Shown here piece by piece: positions 6,278 to 14,325 of a stretch of DNA of 25,670 bases. Below the pieces are notes generated by a model. It was not told the DNA's origin. It made no database searches and was given only the letters and a program-made list of their open reading frames with translations. The stretch is from Candidatus Hodarchaeota archaeon (GTDB lineage: Archaea; Asgardarchaeota; Heimdallarchaeia; Hodarchaeales; Hodarchaeaceae). The stretch lies in the NCBI GenBank assembly GCA_016839665.1, contig JAEOTU010000027.1, positions 1 through 25,670 of the forward strand, given 5' to 3'. Position numbers and translations under genes: made by a program. How positions within the stretch are numbered: the stretch's first letter is position 1; each line of letters starts with the position of its first letter.

Positions 6278-8620
6278 TCAGTTAAGGGCTTGGGGAAATG
6301 TCAAATTCTCTTGTAGAAAGCGTCCAAACCCAATGAAATCTGCCTGGCCTAGCTTTAGAACGGTTTCTGCACTTTCAACGTCGAAATCACCACTTAAAAC
6401 TAATGGCAAACTAGGTAATGCAGTTTTTATTTCTTGAATGAAATGTTCAAAATCAGCTTCATATTTTTTTGCTAAACTTGGTGAGTAGTCAATACAAAGT
6501 AATTCGATTCCTGCCATTTCGATTGATTTGACAACAGTAGACAATTCGTCATCCGATATACCCTGGAAAGGAAACGATAAGTAATAAGCAAACATCACTC
6601 TTGGAGGTAGGTGAGCCCTAATAGCTTGAGCAACTTCGAGAGGAAATCGGATACGGTTTGTTAACAATCCACCATATTCATCAGTTCGTTTATTATATTC
6701 AGATGAGATAAATTGCCCGAGTAGATCTGAGCTGTGTGTACTTAAACATGAAGAAATTTCGACAACATCAAAACCAGCTTCTGCTGCACGAACTGCAGCA
6801 TCCACGAAAGTGTTGTGAAGCTCATCAATTTCTCCCAAGGCCAATGGTCGAGGAGTGTCACCACCGAGAGAAGGAACTGACGAAGGGGCTAGAGGTTGAG
6901 TTCCGCATATTGACTTCTTTGTTGCTCCACCAGCATGGGTCAAACGAATACCAATTAGAGCCTTATTTTCATGAACTTTATTGACTACTTCCCTTAGGCG
7001 AGGAATAACATAATCATCATGAATACCAATTTGATGAGGATGACCCTTCCCAGAGAGGGAAATATAGGCAGGTTCTAGATATACAAGTCCAGCTCCGCCC
7101 TTAGCTGTGTCGCTGTAATATGATATTGCCCCATAAGTAAGCTGCCCAGTAACGATATCACCTGCTTTTGTCTCTCCAATCAATGTCGAAGGCATTACTA
7201 CTCGATTACGAGTTTGTAGCTTTCCTAAATGGTAAGTGTGAGATAAAATGGATTCCTTTGGTACCCGATTTCTAATTATCAGAATCATTAGAGTAGCAAT
7301 CGTGTAGAGCGTAGCTGTGAAAATGAAGACAATTAAGAATCCATAACTATCGACGATGAAGCCACCGATAGACGCGGATACACTCCAAAACATTCCCCAA
7401 GCGAGTGTTTCTAGCGAATTCCACTTTGCTCTTGACGCAGAGGGAACTACATCCATAACAATAGATCTACTTACAGGACCACTTGCATTCATCAAAGCAT
7501 TACGGCTGATATAAAAAAGTGCCAGTAGAATGACAGATATCGGAAAAGAGATAATCTGATTCTGATATAATGCGAGATTTACTACTAACCCCAGCAAACA
7601 CACAATCGCGAGTCCTTGAACAAGGAACATGGAGCCAATACGACCAATTATTCTAATCATTCGTTGAGCTAAGAGACCCATTAACCCTGTAACCACATTT
7701 GTAATACCAAAAACACTATAGGTAAACAAAGGCTTGAGTCCGTAACCAATGTCTGGATTAGCAAATAAAACAGGAAAGTAGGCAACCGTTGCGCCCGCAC
7801 CAAATCCTATGATTATTCCAGAAATAACAATGACACTAGGGACGATCACATCATAAGTAAACGGTCGTCCAAATATTGTCAATACAGGAGGTTCCTTTAA
7901 ACTTTCTTCTGTAGAGGAGGATTCAGGAGTGAGAGGAGGTGGAATCCTTTCGATTCTGGTAACAATTGCTTTACTATCTGAGACAAAAATAATGGCCACA
8001 TAGGCAAATAACCCGCTTATCGCCCCTACAAAGATGATAGCTCGAAGAACCTCGATTTCCCAAGTGTCACCGAGAATGAGAATTAATCCCACAGCTATAC
8101 ATGGACCTAAAGCCGAAGCTACTAGGTTTACGAAGTGCATTTTTGCAAAGACTCGGCTCCGGTTTCCAGGTTCAATACTATCCGCTATAAGGGCCATCGA
8201 TGCTGGACCTGAAAGACCCCATCCTAAACCAGCCATAAATTGACTAATATATAGAATATTAAGAGCTACATCAGAAGTTGAGGTGGTGGCGAGGATTAAT
8301 AATAATTGCGCTAACACTCCGAAGATCACCGAGATCCTAATTAAAAGGTCCCTTCGGTATTTATCTGCAAAGTAACCTGAAGGAAAAACAAAAATTGTCG
8401 AAGCCAAACCCTGAACAGTAAAAAGATAACCTAAAATGAGATTAGGTTGTCCTAGTCCAAGAGTAACATAGACTGAGAAAGCAATCTGTATAATACCCAT
8501 TCCTATTGCAAAACCTACTGTTTGAACGTAAGCTAACCGGATATTCCAATTCATTTTAGTAACACAATTTCCAATGATTGTTCTTAATTTTGGACTAGAT
8601 TTCCTTAAAACAGCAAACAT
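6278..8620 (-). CDS. Major facilitator transporter fused to an old-yellow-enzyme (OYE) flavin barrel
   Basis: One uninterrupted 780-codon frame joins two families. Residues ~25-450 are a 12-helix major facilitator with the loop 'GYFADKYRRD' (motif A) and a charged, proline-rich central linker. From residue ~460 ('YHLGKLQTRNRVVMPST') to the end is an OYE/2,4-dienoyl-CoA-reductase-type TIM barrel of ~320 residues: 'KGGAGLVYLEPAYIS', 'LTHAGGATKK' (H562), 'LLGQFISSEYNKRTDEYGG' then 'NRIRF', and the FMN-phosphate end 'SGDFDV...FIGFGRF'. The usual His-x-x-His/Asn substrate pair after Val-Glu-Ile is replaced (S623, L626 after E621), so activity may be altered. The Fe-S/FAD half of dienoyl-CoA reductases is absent. 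A cytoplasmic flavoenzyme tethered to a transporter could modify the imported substrate. ATG 8620 is used; ATG 8554 (residue 23) just before helix 1 is a plausible alternative. Divergent from cyclophilin. Confidence 0.88.
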   Translation of the reverse strand: MFAVLRKSSPKLRTIIGNCVTKMNWNIRLAYVQTVGFAIGMGIIQIAFSVYVTLGLGQPNLILGYLFTVQGLASTIFVFPSGYFADKYRRDLLIRISVIFGVLAQLLLILATTSTSDVALNILYISQFMAGLGWGLSGPASMALIADSIEPGNRSRVFAKMHFVNLVASALGPCIAVGLILILGDTWEIEVLRAIIFVGAISGLFAYVAIIFVSDSKAIVTRIERIPPPLTPESSSTEESLKEPPVLTIFGRPFTYDVIVPSVIVISGIIIGFGAGATVAYFPVLFANPDIGYGLKPLFTYSVFGITNVVTGLMGLLAQRMIRIIGRIGSMFLVQGLAIVCLLGLVVNLALYQNQIISFPISVILLALFYISRNALMNASGPVSRSIVMDVVPSASRAKWNSLETLAWGMFWSVSASIGGFIVDSYGFLIVFIFTATLYTIATLMILIIRNRVPKESILSHTYHLGKLQTRNRVVMPSTLIGETKAGDIVTGQLTYGAISYYSDTAKGGAGLVYLEPAYISLSGKGHPHQIGIHDDYVIPRLREVVNKVHENKALIGIRLTHAGGATKKSICGTQPLAPSSVPSLGGDTPRPLALGEIDELHNTFVDAAVRAAEAGFDVVEISSCLSTHSSDLLGQFISSEYNKRTDEYGGLLTNRIRFPLEVAQAIRAHLPPRVMFAYYLSFPFQGISDDELSTVVKSIEMAGIELLCIDYSPSLAKKYEADFEHFIQEIKTALPSLPLVLSGDFDVESAETVLKLGQADFIGFGRFLQENLTFPQALN

Positions 8621-8647
8621 ATACTTAAATTAAAAATTTGCAAGTTT

Positions 8648-8667
8648 ACAGTTATTCTAAGAACTGT
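8648..8667. promoter_or_regulatory. Operator-like palindrome between the transporter-OYE and cyclophilin genes
   Basis: A 20-base imperfect palindrome with arms ACAGTT and AACTGT (6 of 6 paired; 16 of 20 positions symmetric) lies 28 bases upstream of the transporter-OYE start. A direct copy of its left half, ACAGTTATT, recurs at 8723-8731 towards the cyclophilin gene. AT-rich TATA candidates flank it (8671-8682 on the minus strand). Size and place fit a dimeric archaeal regulator, but no regulator gene is adjacent. The 191-base gap 8621-8811 holds nothing else recognisable. Confidence 0.35.
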
Positions 8668-8811
8668 TTGAATTTATTTTTGTTAATTTCTAGAAAAACT
8701 CCAAATAAAACATTAAAAAGATACAGTTATTGGCACTATTGCAATATTAAAGTGAGTATCATCTCTAATTGCAACAGAATATTTGATAGATTAGTAGTGG
8801 AGATATTAACC

Positions 8812-9282
8812 TTGACTAAAGCAATAATAGAAACAAAATATGGAAATATTGTTATAGATTTTCACGATGAAGTCACCAACACAGTTAAAAACTTCGTTTC
8901 TCTAGCGGAGTCTGGTTTTTACAATGGTTTGACCTTTCACCGTTGTATTCCGAATTTTGTAGCCCAAGGAGGCTGTCCGCAAGGAACTGGCACAGGTGGG
9001 CCTGGTTATAAAATACCTTGCGAGACCGAAAAGAACACCGAAAAACATAAACATGTAAAAGGGTCATTATCCATGGCTCATGCTGGGAAGAACACTGGTA
9101 GTTCCCAGTTTTTCTTGGTTCGTGCACCACAACCTCACTTGGATGGAAAACATACTGTATTTGGTCAGATTATAGAAGGGCTAGATATCATAGATAGACT
9201 GGATAATGGCGATAAAATGGAAAGAGTGCTTATTGAGGATAAAAGTGATTCAATCGAAAATCACCAGTTAATCAAGATGTAG
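8812..9282 (+). CDS. ppiB: Cyclophilin-type peptidyl-prolyl cis-trans isomerase
   Basis: A single-domain cytosolic cyclophilin of 156 residues that catalyses proline cis-trans isomerisation in protein folding. The catalytic and substrate-contact residues are present: '[13 protein letters not shown]' (R44, F49, Q52), the Gly-rich loop '[14 protein letters not shown]', 'GSLSMAHAG', 'GSSQFFLV' and '[12 protein letters not shown]'. Length and loop set resemble bacterial/archaeal PpiB. The frame is open back to 8638, but those extra 58 residues are low-complexity and unlike any cyclophilin. TTG 8812 has GGAG at 8799-8802, 9 bases upstream, and places the start exactly at the first beta strand. It stands alone between two transporter genes on the other strand; no functional link is evident. 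Confidence 0.93.
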   Translation: MTKAIIETKYGNIVIDFHDEVTNTVKNFVSLAESGFYNGLTFHRCIPNFVAQGGCPQGTGTGGPGYKIPCETEKNTEKHKHVKGSLSMAHAGKNTGSSQFFLVRAPQPHLDGKHTVFGQIIEGLDIIDRLDNGDKMERVLIEDKSDSIENHQLIKM

Positions 9283-9290
9283 AGGATTGA

Positions 9291-10631
9291 TTATTCCTCT
9301 ATCGCAGTAATGTCAACCCCTTTGGTTTCAGGGATAAGTCTTGGAACGACTAACATAGCAAGGTAAGCAAAGGTGCATGCAAGCATTGCAACAGCTAATG
9401 CTTGGGCGTGTCCTAAAGGATCAACTAGCACTGGGACTGAAGGTTCTAGAGTTTCTGCAACTATTCCAACTAAGAATGCTCCCCATGCTAATCCACGAGC
9501 TACTGAGAAGACAAGGGAAGTAGCAGTGGCACGAATTCTTGTAGGAAAAACCTCGCTTGACCAAACCCCGAATACTCCATGCATGCCAAATGAAACTGTT
9601 AAAACAAGGCAGCCAATTACGATTAAAGGAGTAAAAACCATAATAAAATTACCAACAAAGAAAATGGACGCCCCAACAAGCCCAATGATTGAACATCCAA
9701 AAAACGCATTTCTTCTACCAATACGATCACTTAACCAACCAGTCGTAAATAAAGCAAAAGCAGCAATAACCATCACGCCAAGCATTACTACCATTGCCAG
9801 TGTACCTGCGGAGTCAACATTTCCACCGGCATTTTGGAGTTCATAGACGAATAAATATTCAAAATAGGTGGGGGCCCAATCAGCGAGTGTATGATAGGCA
9901 AATTCCGAAAGCCAGAATAAGAGTGTCAATAAAACGGTAACTTTTAGCCATTTTCCTTTTAATATGTCAAAAGTCCGTATTCTTTCTGGTTTTACTTCTT
10001 CTCCAACTCGCGCTGCTTCTTTATAGTCCGACCAGACTTGAGATTCATCTAAAGTAAATTCTAAGTAAATTAAGAACGGAATAGGGAAAAGAGCAGAAAG
10101 AAAACATATTCTCCATCCGTCAAGAATCAGAGGTCCAACAGTGATGGGATCTATTCCCCCGAAAATCAGAGTGACAATAACAGCTCCAATATATCCGACG
10201 ACAAACGTAGCATGTACTAAACCTCCAGCCATCCCACGTTTCTCAGAAGAAAAGGTTTCTGATAACAATGAGAAGGAGATCCCCCATGAAACACCAAGTC
10301 CAGACAGTAATCTCAGTAATGCAAATATTTCAAAAGTGGGTGCAAACGCAGAAAGTGAAGTGAAAACAGAATCCCAGAGAACAGACAGGAGAAGGATGTT
10401 TTTTCGTCCAAAACGATCTGCAAGCTCGCCAAAGAAAGCTGCTCCAAATACTGTCATCACATATTGAGCTGAGAACACGAAACCAATCGCTACTTTGTCT
10501 ACACCGTACGCAGCACTGATTGTTGTTGCAAGTAGACTAACTAATACTAATGCAAACCCATCGTGGGCCCAACCTATTACACCAGCTATTAAGACGGGAA
10601 TTTTACTAGTAGTTTTCGATTCAGTCATCAT
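9291..10631 (-). CDS. Major facilitator, metabolite:H+ symporter (sugar/aromatic-acid porter type)
   Basis: A 12-helix integral membrane transporter of 446 residues, the usual size. Helix 1 carries 'GWAHDGFALVLVS' with an acidic residue (D24) as in proton-coupled symporters. Motif A appears twice, 'GELADRFGRKN' (~68-78) after helix 2 and 'GWLSDRIGRRN' after helix 8. 'EVFPTRIRATA' and the C-terminal 'PETKG' are marks of the sugar-porter and aromatic/metabolite:H+ symporter subfamilies. The substrate cannot be read from sequence; carboxylates or sugars are likely. ATG 10631 is followed closely by a second ATG at 10628. It has its own promoter with a palindrome between the TATA box and the start, so it is probably repressed in the absence of inducer. 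Unlike the neighbouring transporter it has no enzyme domain. Confidence 0.9.
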   Translation of the reverse strand: MMTESKTTSKIPVLIAGVIGWAHDGFALVLVSLLATTISAAYGVDKVAIGFVFSAQYVMTVFGAAFFGELADRFGRKNILLLSVLWDSVFTSLSAFAPTFEIFALLRLLSGLGVSWGISFSLLSETFSSEKRGMAGGLVHATFVVGYIGAVIVTLIFGGIDPITVGPLILDGWRICFLSALFPIPFLIYLEFTLDESQVWSDYKEAARVGEEVKPERIRTFDILKGKWLKVTVLLTLLFWLSEFAYHTLADWAPTYFEYLFVYELQNAGGNVDSAGTLAMVVMLGVMVIAAFALFTTGWLSDRIGRRNAFFGCSIIGLVGASIFFVGNFIMVFTPLIVIGCLVLTVSFGMHGVFGVWSSEVFPTRIRATATSLVFSVARGLAWGAFLVGIVAETLEPSVPVLVDPLGHAQALAVAMLACTFAYLAMLVVPRLIPETKGVDITAIEE

Positions 10632-10649
10632 TAATCACTCTGAAATAAT

Positions 10650-10673
10650 ATTAACAAAGTTAATTATTTTATA
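10650..10673 (-). promoter_or_regulatory. TATA box and perfect inverted repeat upstream of the symporter gene
   Basis: On the minus strand TATAAAAT (10666-10673) is a strong archaeal TATA box. Just downstream lies a perfect 6-3-6 palindrome ATTAAC-TTT-GTTAAT (10650-10664), before the expected transcription start near 10643 and the ATG at 10631. A repressor bound there would block polymerase. The rest of 10674-10784 shows no other feature. Confidence 0.5.
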
Positions 10674-10784
10674 GAGAGGAGTAGTCGCCTAACTGAGTAG
10701 AAAGTTAAAAAATCTTTTGCTTAATTCTGCTAATGTTCTCGTCTAGGAAAGGATTTGATCTTGGATAACCCAAATGATAATATG

Positions 10785-12941
10785 TTAATTATCCTCACGA
10801 GTCGGTATTCGAATCTTACCCGCTAATAATTGCTGCAATAATCCTTGTTTTAAACGAGTGGTCTCCTCAACGATTCTTTGAGATGTGAATATCCTAGTAT
10901 CAATCGCAGATAGAATTTTTACAATCAGTTTTTGCTCTGTCAAGGGTGGTAATGGAATTTGGATTGTTCTAAAATCCGCTCTATTAATTCCTCCCACGAT
11001 TCCATGAAATCTTCTCCGAATTTGATGTTGGCAATGAGAGGAGAGTAAAAAATAGAATAAGAATCGATTGTCAAGACGATTTTCATCTTTACTTCGAACA
11101 ATAAAGACATGCTCGTTTACCGCAACTTTCTCATATGGAAGCTTTCTCACCATTCCCACTTTGCCAGTTGTTGCACCATCTTTAACCATCAATATATCAT
11201 TCAACTTAACTCTTCCTTGTGTCAAGTTATTATAGACTTCGTCAGGAATGAATTTAATAGTTCTCCATTGAATCTGGCCTGAATTACTGATATGTTCTCC
11301 TCCAATACTTGCTACAGTTCCCTCTTTCAATGCTCCTCCTTTATCCCTTTTACCTGTCTCCAAGACGACAAGATCACCCAAGGTTGCTAAATACCATGTA
11401 TTTGGAAGTTCATCTCTTAATCCTATCTCTTCCTCCTGAAAACCTCCTAGTAACTTATTTACTATGTCACCTAGATCCTGTTGCTCATTTTCTAAACCAC
11501 TTAAGATGTTGATTTCTGAAATAACGTGCGGAATATTGATAGTGTTGTTTTCGAAAATTGTATCAACATATAAGGGAATATTCAAATTATAGTTATAATC
11601 TCGAATTTCTTTCAAAGCAACAACTCGAGAAAAGTGTTTACTCGTATTAAAATCGGTAAATGTATCAACAATTCTATTGATTGCTTTTTCTTGGAGATAA
11701 TTCTTAGATTTTCCCTCTTCATAAGCTAGAAATGCATCAATAAACAATATCTTCCTTCTTTGATCAATTCGTTTCTTCTTATTAAGTAATAAAATGACTG
11801 CTGGAATTGAAGTCCCAAAAAACAGATTAGGGGGCAATCCAATAATCGCTTCGATCAAATCATGGTCGATTAAGGCTTTTCTAATACTTCGTTCCGCACC
11901 TCCCCTAAACAAAACTCCATGAGGTAAGATTATTCCCATTCGACCGTTAGGTCTAAGCGTGGCTAACATGTGCTGTAGAAAGGCTAAATCACCATAATTT
12001 GTTGAAGGAACTCCAAATCGAAATCGATTGTATGGGTCACTTTTCGCGATTTCCCCGATGTCTACAATTGAAAGAGAGTATGGTGGGTTAGCAATGACAA
12101 CATCAAAGAGTAATAAATGTCCATCCTTTTCCAATTTAGGGTTTCTAATAGTATCTCCTCTTTCTATCTGGGATTTAATTATTCCACGTAAGAACATATT
12201 CATTCTACAAATGGCCCAGGTTGTAGTATTCTTCTCTTGCCCGAATAATGAGAGTTTTTGCCAATCTCCTCCATTTCGTTTAATATATTCAACACTCTGT
12301 ATGAGTAATCCACCAGAACCAGCAGTTGGATCACATATCCACATCCTCTCCTCAGGACGGAGTAATTCTACGAGAAGTCTCGAAACCATTTGTGGAGTGT
12401 AAAATTCTCCACCTTTCTTACCAGCTGATTCTGCAAAATGAGTAATTAAATATTCATAAGCTCTTCCCAAGATATCTGGATCACTTAAATCACTATTTCG
12501 CAAACGAAGGCTACTAAAATGGTTAATTAAATCTGACAACGTCTTATTCGACAAACGATCAGGAATGTGAAAACCAATGCCAGTTAGAACTCCCTCTAAA
12601 GAGGGATTGTGTGCTTCAATCGTTTTACTTACCTTGTATAGCGTATCTGCTTGAATTTTCTTCCATCGAGCATTCTTGGGTATGAAAAATTGATGCTTAT
12701 CAGGATCTTCTGCATTTTCAGGATTCCCTGATTCCGTAATAATCTTTTCTGATTCCTCCTCAAAGACATCATTCAATCGTTTTAGGAAAAGGAGTCCAAA
12801 GATATACTGTTTATACTCTGCTGCGTCAACATTTCCGCGTAAGATATTACTCGCTTCCCAGAGATGTTTCTCGAGTTCACTCTGGGTTATTTTTAATCCT
12901 AAATAACCATGCAATTTTCTCTGATGCTGTTTGTTTCGCAT
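10785..12941 (-). CDS. hsdM: Type I restriction-modification methyltransferase fused to a half specificity subunit (HsdM-HsdS)
   Basis: Residues 1-~500 are HsdM, the N6-adenine DNA methyltransferase subunit: N-terminal helical domain ('[15 protein letters not shown]'), 'GEFYTP', SAM motif I 'DPTAGSGG' (204-211) and the catalytic 'NPPY' (285-288). Residues ~511-718 are one HsdS target-recognition unit: '[14 protein letters not shown]', 'GKRDKGG', '[21 protein letters not shown]', and the C-terminal coiled coil ending '[17 protein letters not shown]'. HsdS normally has two such units; a single one would have to pair with a second copy and so read a symmetric site. There is no nuclease domain and no HsdR beside it, so it may act as a solitary methylase or depend on HsdR elsewhere. 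ATG 12941 is the only standard start close to the conserved domain. Confidence 0.92.
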   Translation of the reverse strand: MRNKQHQRKLHGYLGLKITQSELEKHLWEASNILRGNVDAAEYKQYIFGLLFLKRLNDVFEEESEKIITESGNPENAEDPDKHQFFIPKNARWKKIQADTLYKVSKTIEAHNPSLEGVLTGIGFHIPDRLSNKTLSDLINHFSSLRLRNSDLSDPDILGRAYEYLITHFAESAGKKGGEFYTPQMVSRLLVELLRPEERMWICDPTAGSGGLLIQSVEYIKRNGGDWQKLSLFGQEKNTTTWAICRMNMFLRGIIKSQIERGDTIRNPKLEKDGHLLLFDVVIANPPYSLSIVDIGEIAKSDPYNRFRFGVPSTNYGDLAFLQHMLATLRPNGRMGIILPHGVLFRGGAERSIRKALIDHDLIEAIIGLPPNLFFGTSIPAVILLLNKKKRIDQRRKILFIDAFLAYEEGKSKNYLQEKAINRIVDTFTDFNTSKHFSRVVALKEIRDYNYNLNIPLYVDTIFENNTINIPHVISEINILSGLENEQQDLGDIVNKLLGGFQEEEIGLRDELPNTWYLATLGDLVVLETGKRDKGGALKEGTVASIGGEHISNSGQIQWRTIKFIPDEVYNNLTQGRVKLNDILMVKDGATTGKVGMVRKLPYEKVAVNEHVFIVRSKDENRLDNRFLFYFLLSSHCQHQIRRRFHGIVGGINRADFRTIQIPLPPLTEQKLIVKILSAIDTRIFTSQRIVEETTRLKQGLLQQLLAGKIRIPTREDN

Positions 12942-13067
12942 TTGTTATGCTGAACTCTGTTGTAGTGATAAATAACTTTCCTAAGAAAGGGTCTTTCTTT
13001 AAAAATCAATAGAAAAATATTTCGCATAACCCCTGATTGTCATTTCAAACGAGAGAGGATAGTTTTC
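12942..13067. promoter_or_regulatory. Divergent promoter region with a tight inverted repeat
   Basis: AAGAAAG (12983-12989) and CTTTCTT (12993-12999) form a perfect 7-base repeat around a 3-base centre, about 40 bases upstream of the methylase start. It could be an operator for the modification gene. A wider pair, GTTATGC (12944-12950) and GCATAAC (13024-13030), brackets the region. For the plus-strand gene an AT-rich block at 13012-13021 may be the TATA box, and GAGAGGA precedes ATG 13068. Confidence 0.35.
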
Positions 13068-14291
13068 ATGAATGTAAACCAGGAAACTAATCAAAAACAG
13101 TTCTATCTGGTGACTGTTGATTTAATTCAAGGGGTTTGTATATTCTACTTCATTATTTGGCATACTTTACTTTGGTGGGATGAGTTAATTGATTCTAAAT
13201 GGCCAAATGTTGAACTCATTGTTGCACTTTTTATGATAACAGCTTTGGTGGTTCCTCCCTTCTTTTTTTCCCTCTACGCGTTCAACACTGTGAATTCTCT
13301 TCTTAGAAAAAAGGAGTCTGAGCGTTCAGAAGCTAGAGTCCAACTTCTAAAAAAAACCGTTATTCTATTCATAATCGCAGAATTCAGTCAAGGGATAGTA
13401 GGAGTAGTGGTTTCTCCCGAGCATTTACTGAATTTTCTTCTTACTTGGGAGATTTTTCACATGTTCGCTCTTACTACCCTTTTCCTATTACTAGTGTTTG
13501 AATTTGCTTGGAAAATTGAGGGAAAGAGTTCGTGGGACTATAAAAGAGTGATTGTAGCAGTTTTAACTTTATTTCTGATTTTTGTGATTATTTTTTTCTT
13601 AATTTTTCATGATTACTCAATGAGTAAGGGAATTGATAAAATATTTACGAATTTGGATCTCAACTTGATTCTTCAGCGAGTGCTTTTTGAGTATGGACAA
13701 AATCCACTTATTCCTTTTTTCTCGTTTCCATTGGTTGGGGGTTTGCTTGCTTCATTTCTGGATTTACCTCATGAAAAGAAAAATGTTGTATTAAAAAAAG
13801 GAAAATTGGTTTTAACGATTGGTTTCATCATTTTAATTATCGGTATTCTATTTTTGGGGATAGAAGGGTATGTTTCAACCCCACTGTTTTATCCTGCCTC
13901 CTCATCTTTTGTATTCATTGCGATAGGATTGATTATTCTAATAACAATAATTGGAATTCTTCTACTAGACTTAAATTCCCTCAATTCTCGTCAAGCAATC
14001 AATAAACTGATTTTGCCTATCGTTCTTATAAGTAAAATCAGTTTAACAGTTTTTATTTTTCATAATTTAGCGTATATAATCCCTTCCAACTCACCACTAG
14101 TTCAAGCATTGATTCCCTCAGAAACCGTAGTCCTGATAGTAGCACTCCTCTATTCAATTCTTTTCATTCTTGTGGCTTTTGTTTGGCAAAAATGGAATTT
14201 CAAGTATAGTATAGAATGGATGATTGGGAAGATACAAAGAGCACCATGGCGATGGTGGACCAAAAATCTAGACAAAACACACGTGCAATAA
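13068..14291 (+). CDS. Polytopic membrane acyltransferase-like protein, copy 1
   Basis: A 407-residue protein with about ten to eleven membrane helices. The N-terminal 'TVDLIQGVCIFYFIIWHTLLWW' resembles the start of the HGSNAT/YeiB-like (DUF1624/DUF418) membrane acyltransferases, where an 'R/D-x-x-R/Q-G' turn precedes helix 1 and a His lies at its outer end. Near the C-terminus 'ISKISLTVFIFHNLAYIIP' resembles their 'SLT-x-Y-x-x-H' helix, and the tail ends 'EWMI...WRWW'. These families move acyl groups across or onto membrane-exposed substrates, but some members have no known activity, so acyl transfer here is an inference. A nearly co-linear paralogue follows 34 bases later. GAGAGGA precedes the ATG. 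The gene is divergent from the modification methylase, in a stretch with accessory character. Confidence 0.7.
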   Translation: MNVNQETNQKQFYLVTVDLIQGVCIFYFIIWHTLLWWDELIDSKWPNVELIVALFMITALVVPPFFFSLYAFNTVNSLLRKKESERSEARVQLLKKTVILFIIAEFSQGIVGVVVSPEHLLNFLLTWEIFHMFALTTLFLLLVFEFAWKIEGKSSWDYKRVIVAVLTLFLIFVIIFFLIFHDYSMSKGIDKIFTNLDLNLILQRVLFEYGQNPLIPFFSFPLVGGLLASFLDLPHEKKNVVLKKGKLVLTIGFIILIIGILFLGIEGYVSTPLFYPASSSFVFIAIGLIILITIIGILLLDLNSLNSRQAINKLILPIVLISKISLTVFIFHNLAYIIPSNSPLVQALIPSETVVLIVALLYSILFILVAFVWQKWNFKYSIEWMIGKIQRAPWRWWTKNLDKTHVQ

Positions 14292-14325
14292 GAGATATGC
14301 TATTAGACTCGAGAAGAGAGCTGGT

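Noticed and set aside
8638..8811. N-terminal extension of the cyclophilin frame (58 residues)
   Set aside because: Low-complexity and unlike any cyclophilin; TTG 8812 with GGAG upstream starts exactly at the fold. The stretch is promoter-like AT-rich DNA.
9373..9846. Plus-strand open frame antisense to the symporter
   Set aside because: Its composition (Thr/Pro/Lys-rich, no fold pattern) is what a transporter gene gives when read backwards; the minus-strand gene is certain.
6116..10631. Transporters and cyclophilin as one functional operon
   Set aside because: The genes lie on alternating strands with separate promoters; adjacency alone is weak evidence.
12944..13030. GTTATGC/GCATAAC pair bracketing the methylase divergent promoter, as a mobile-element end
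   Set aside because: Only 7 bases, no transposase, no target duplication seen. Treated as promoter-region symmetry at most.
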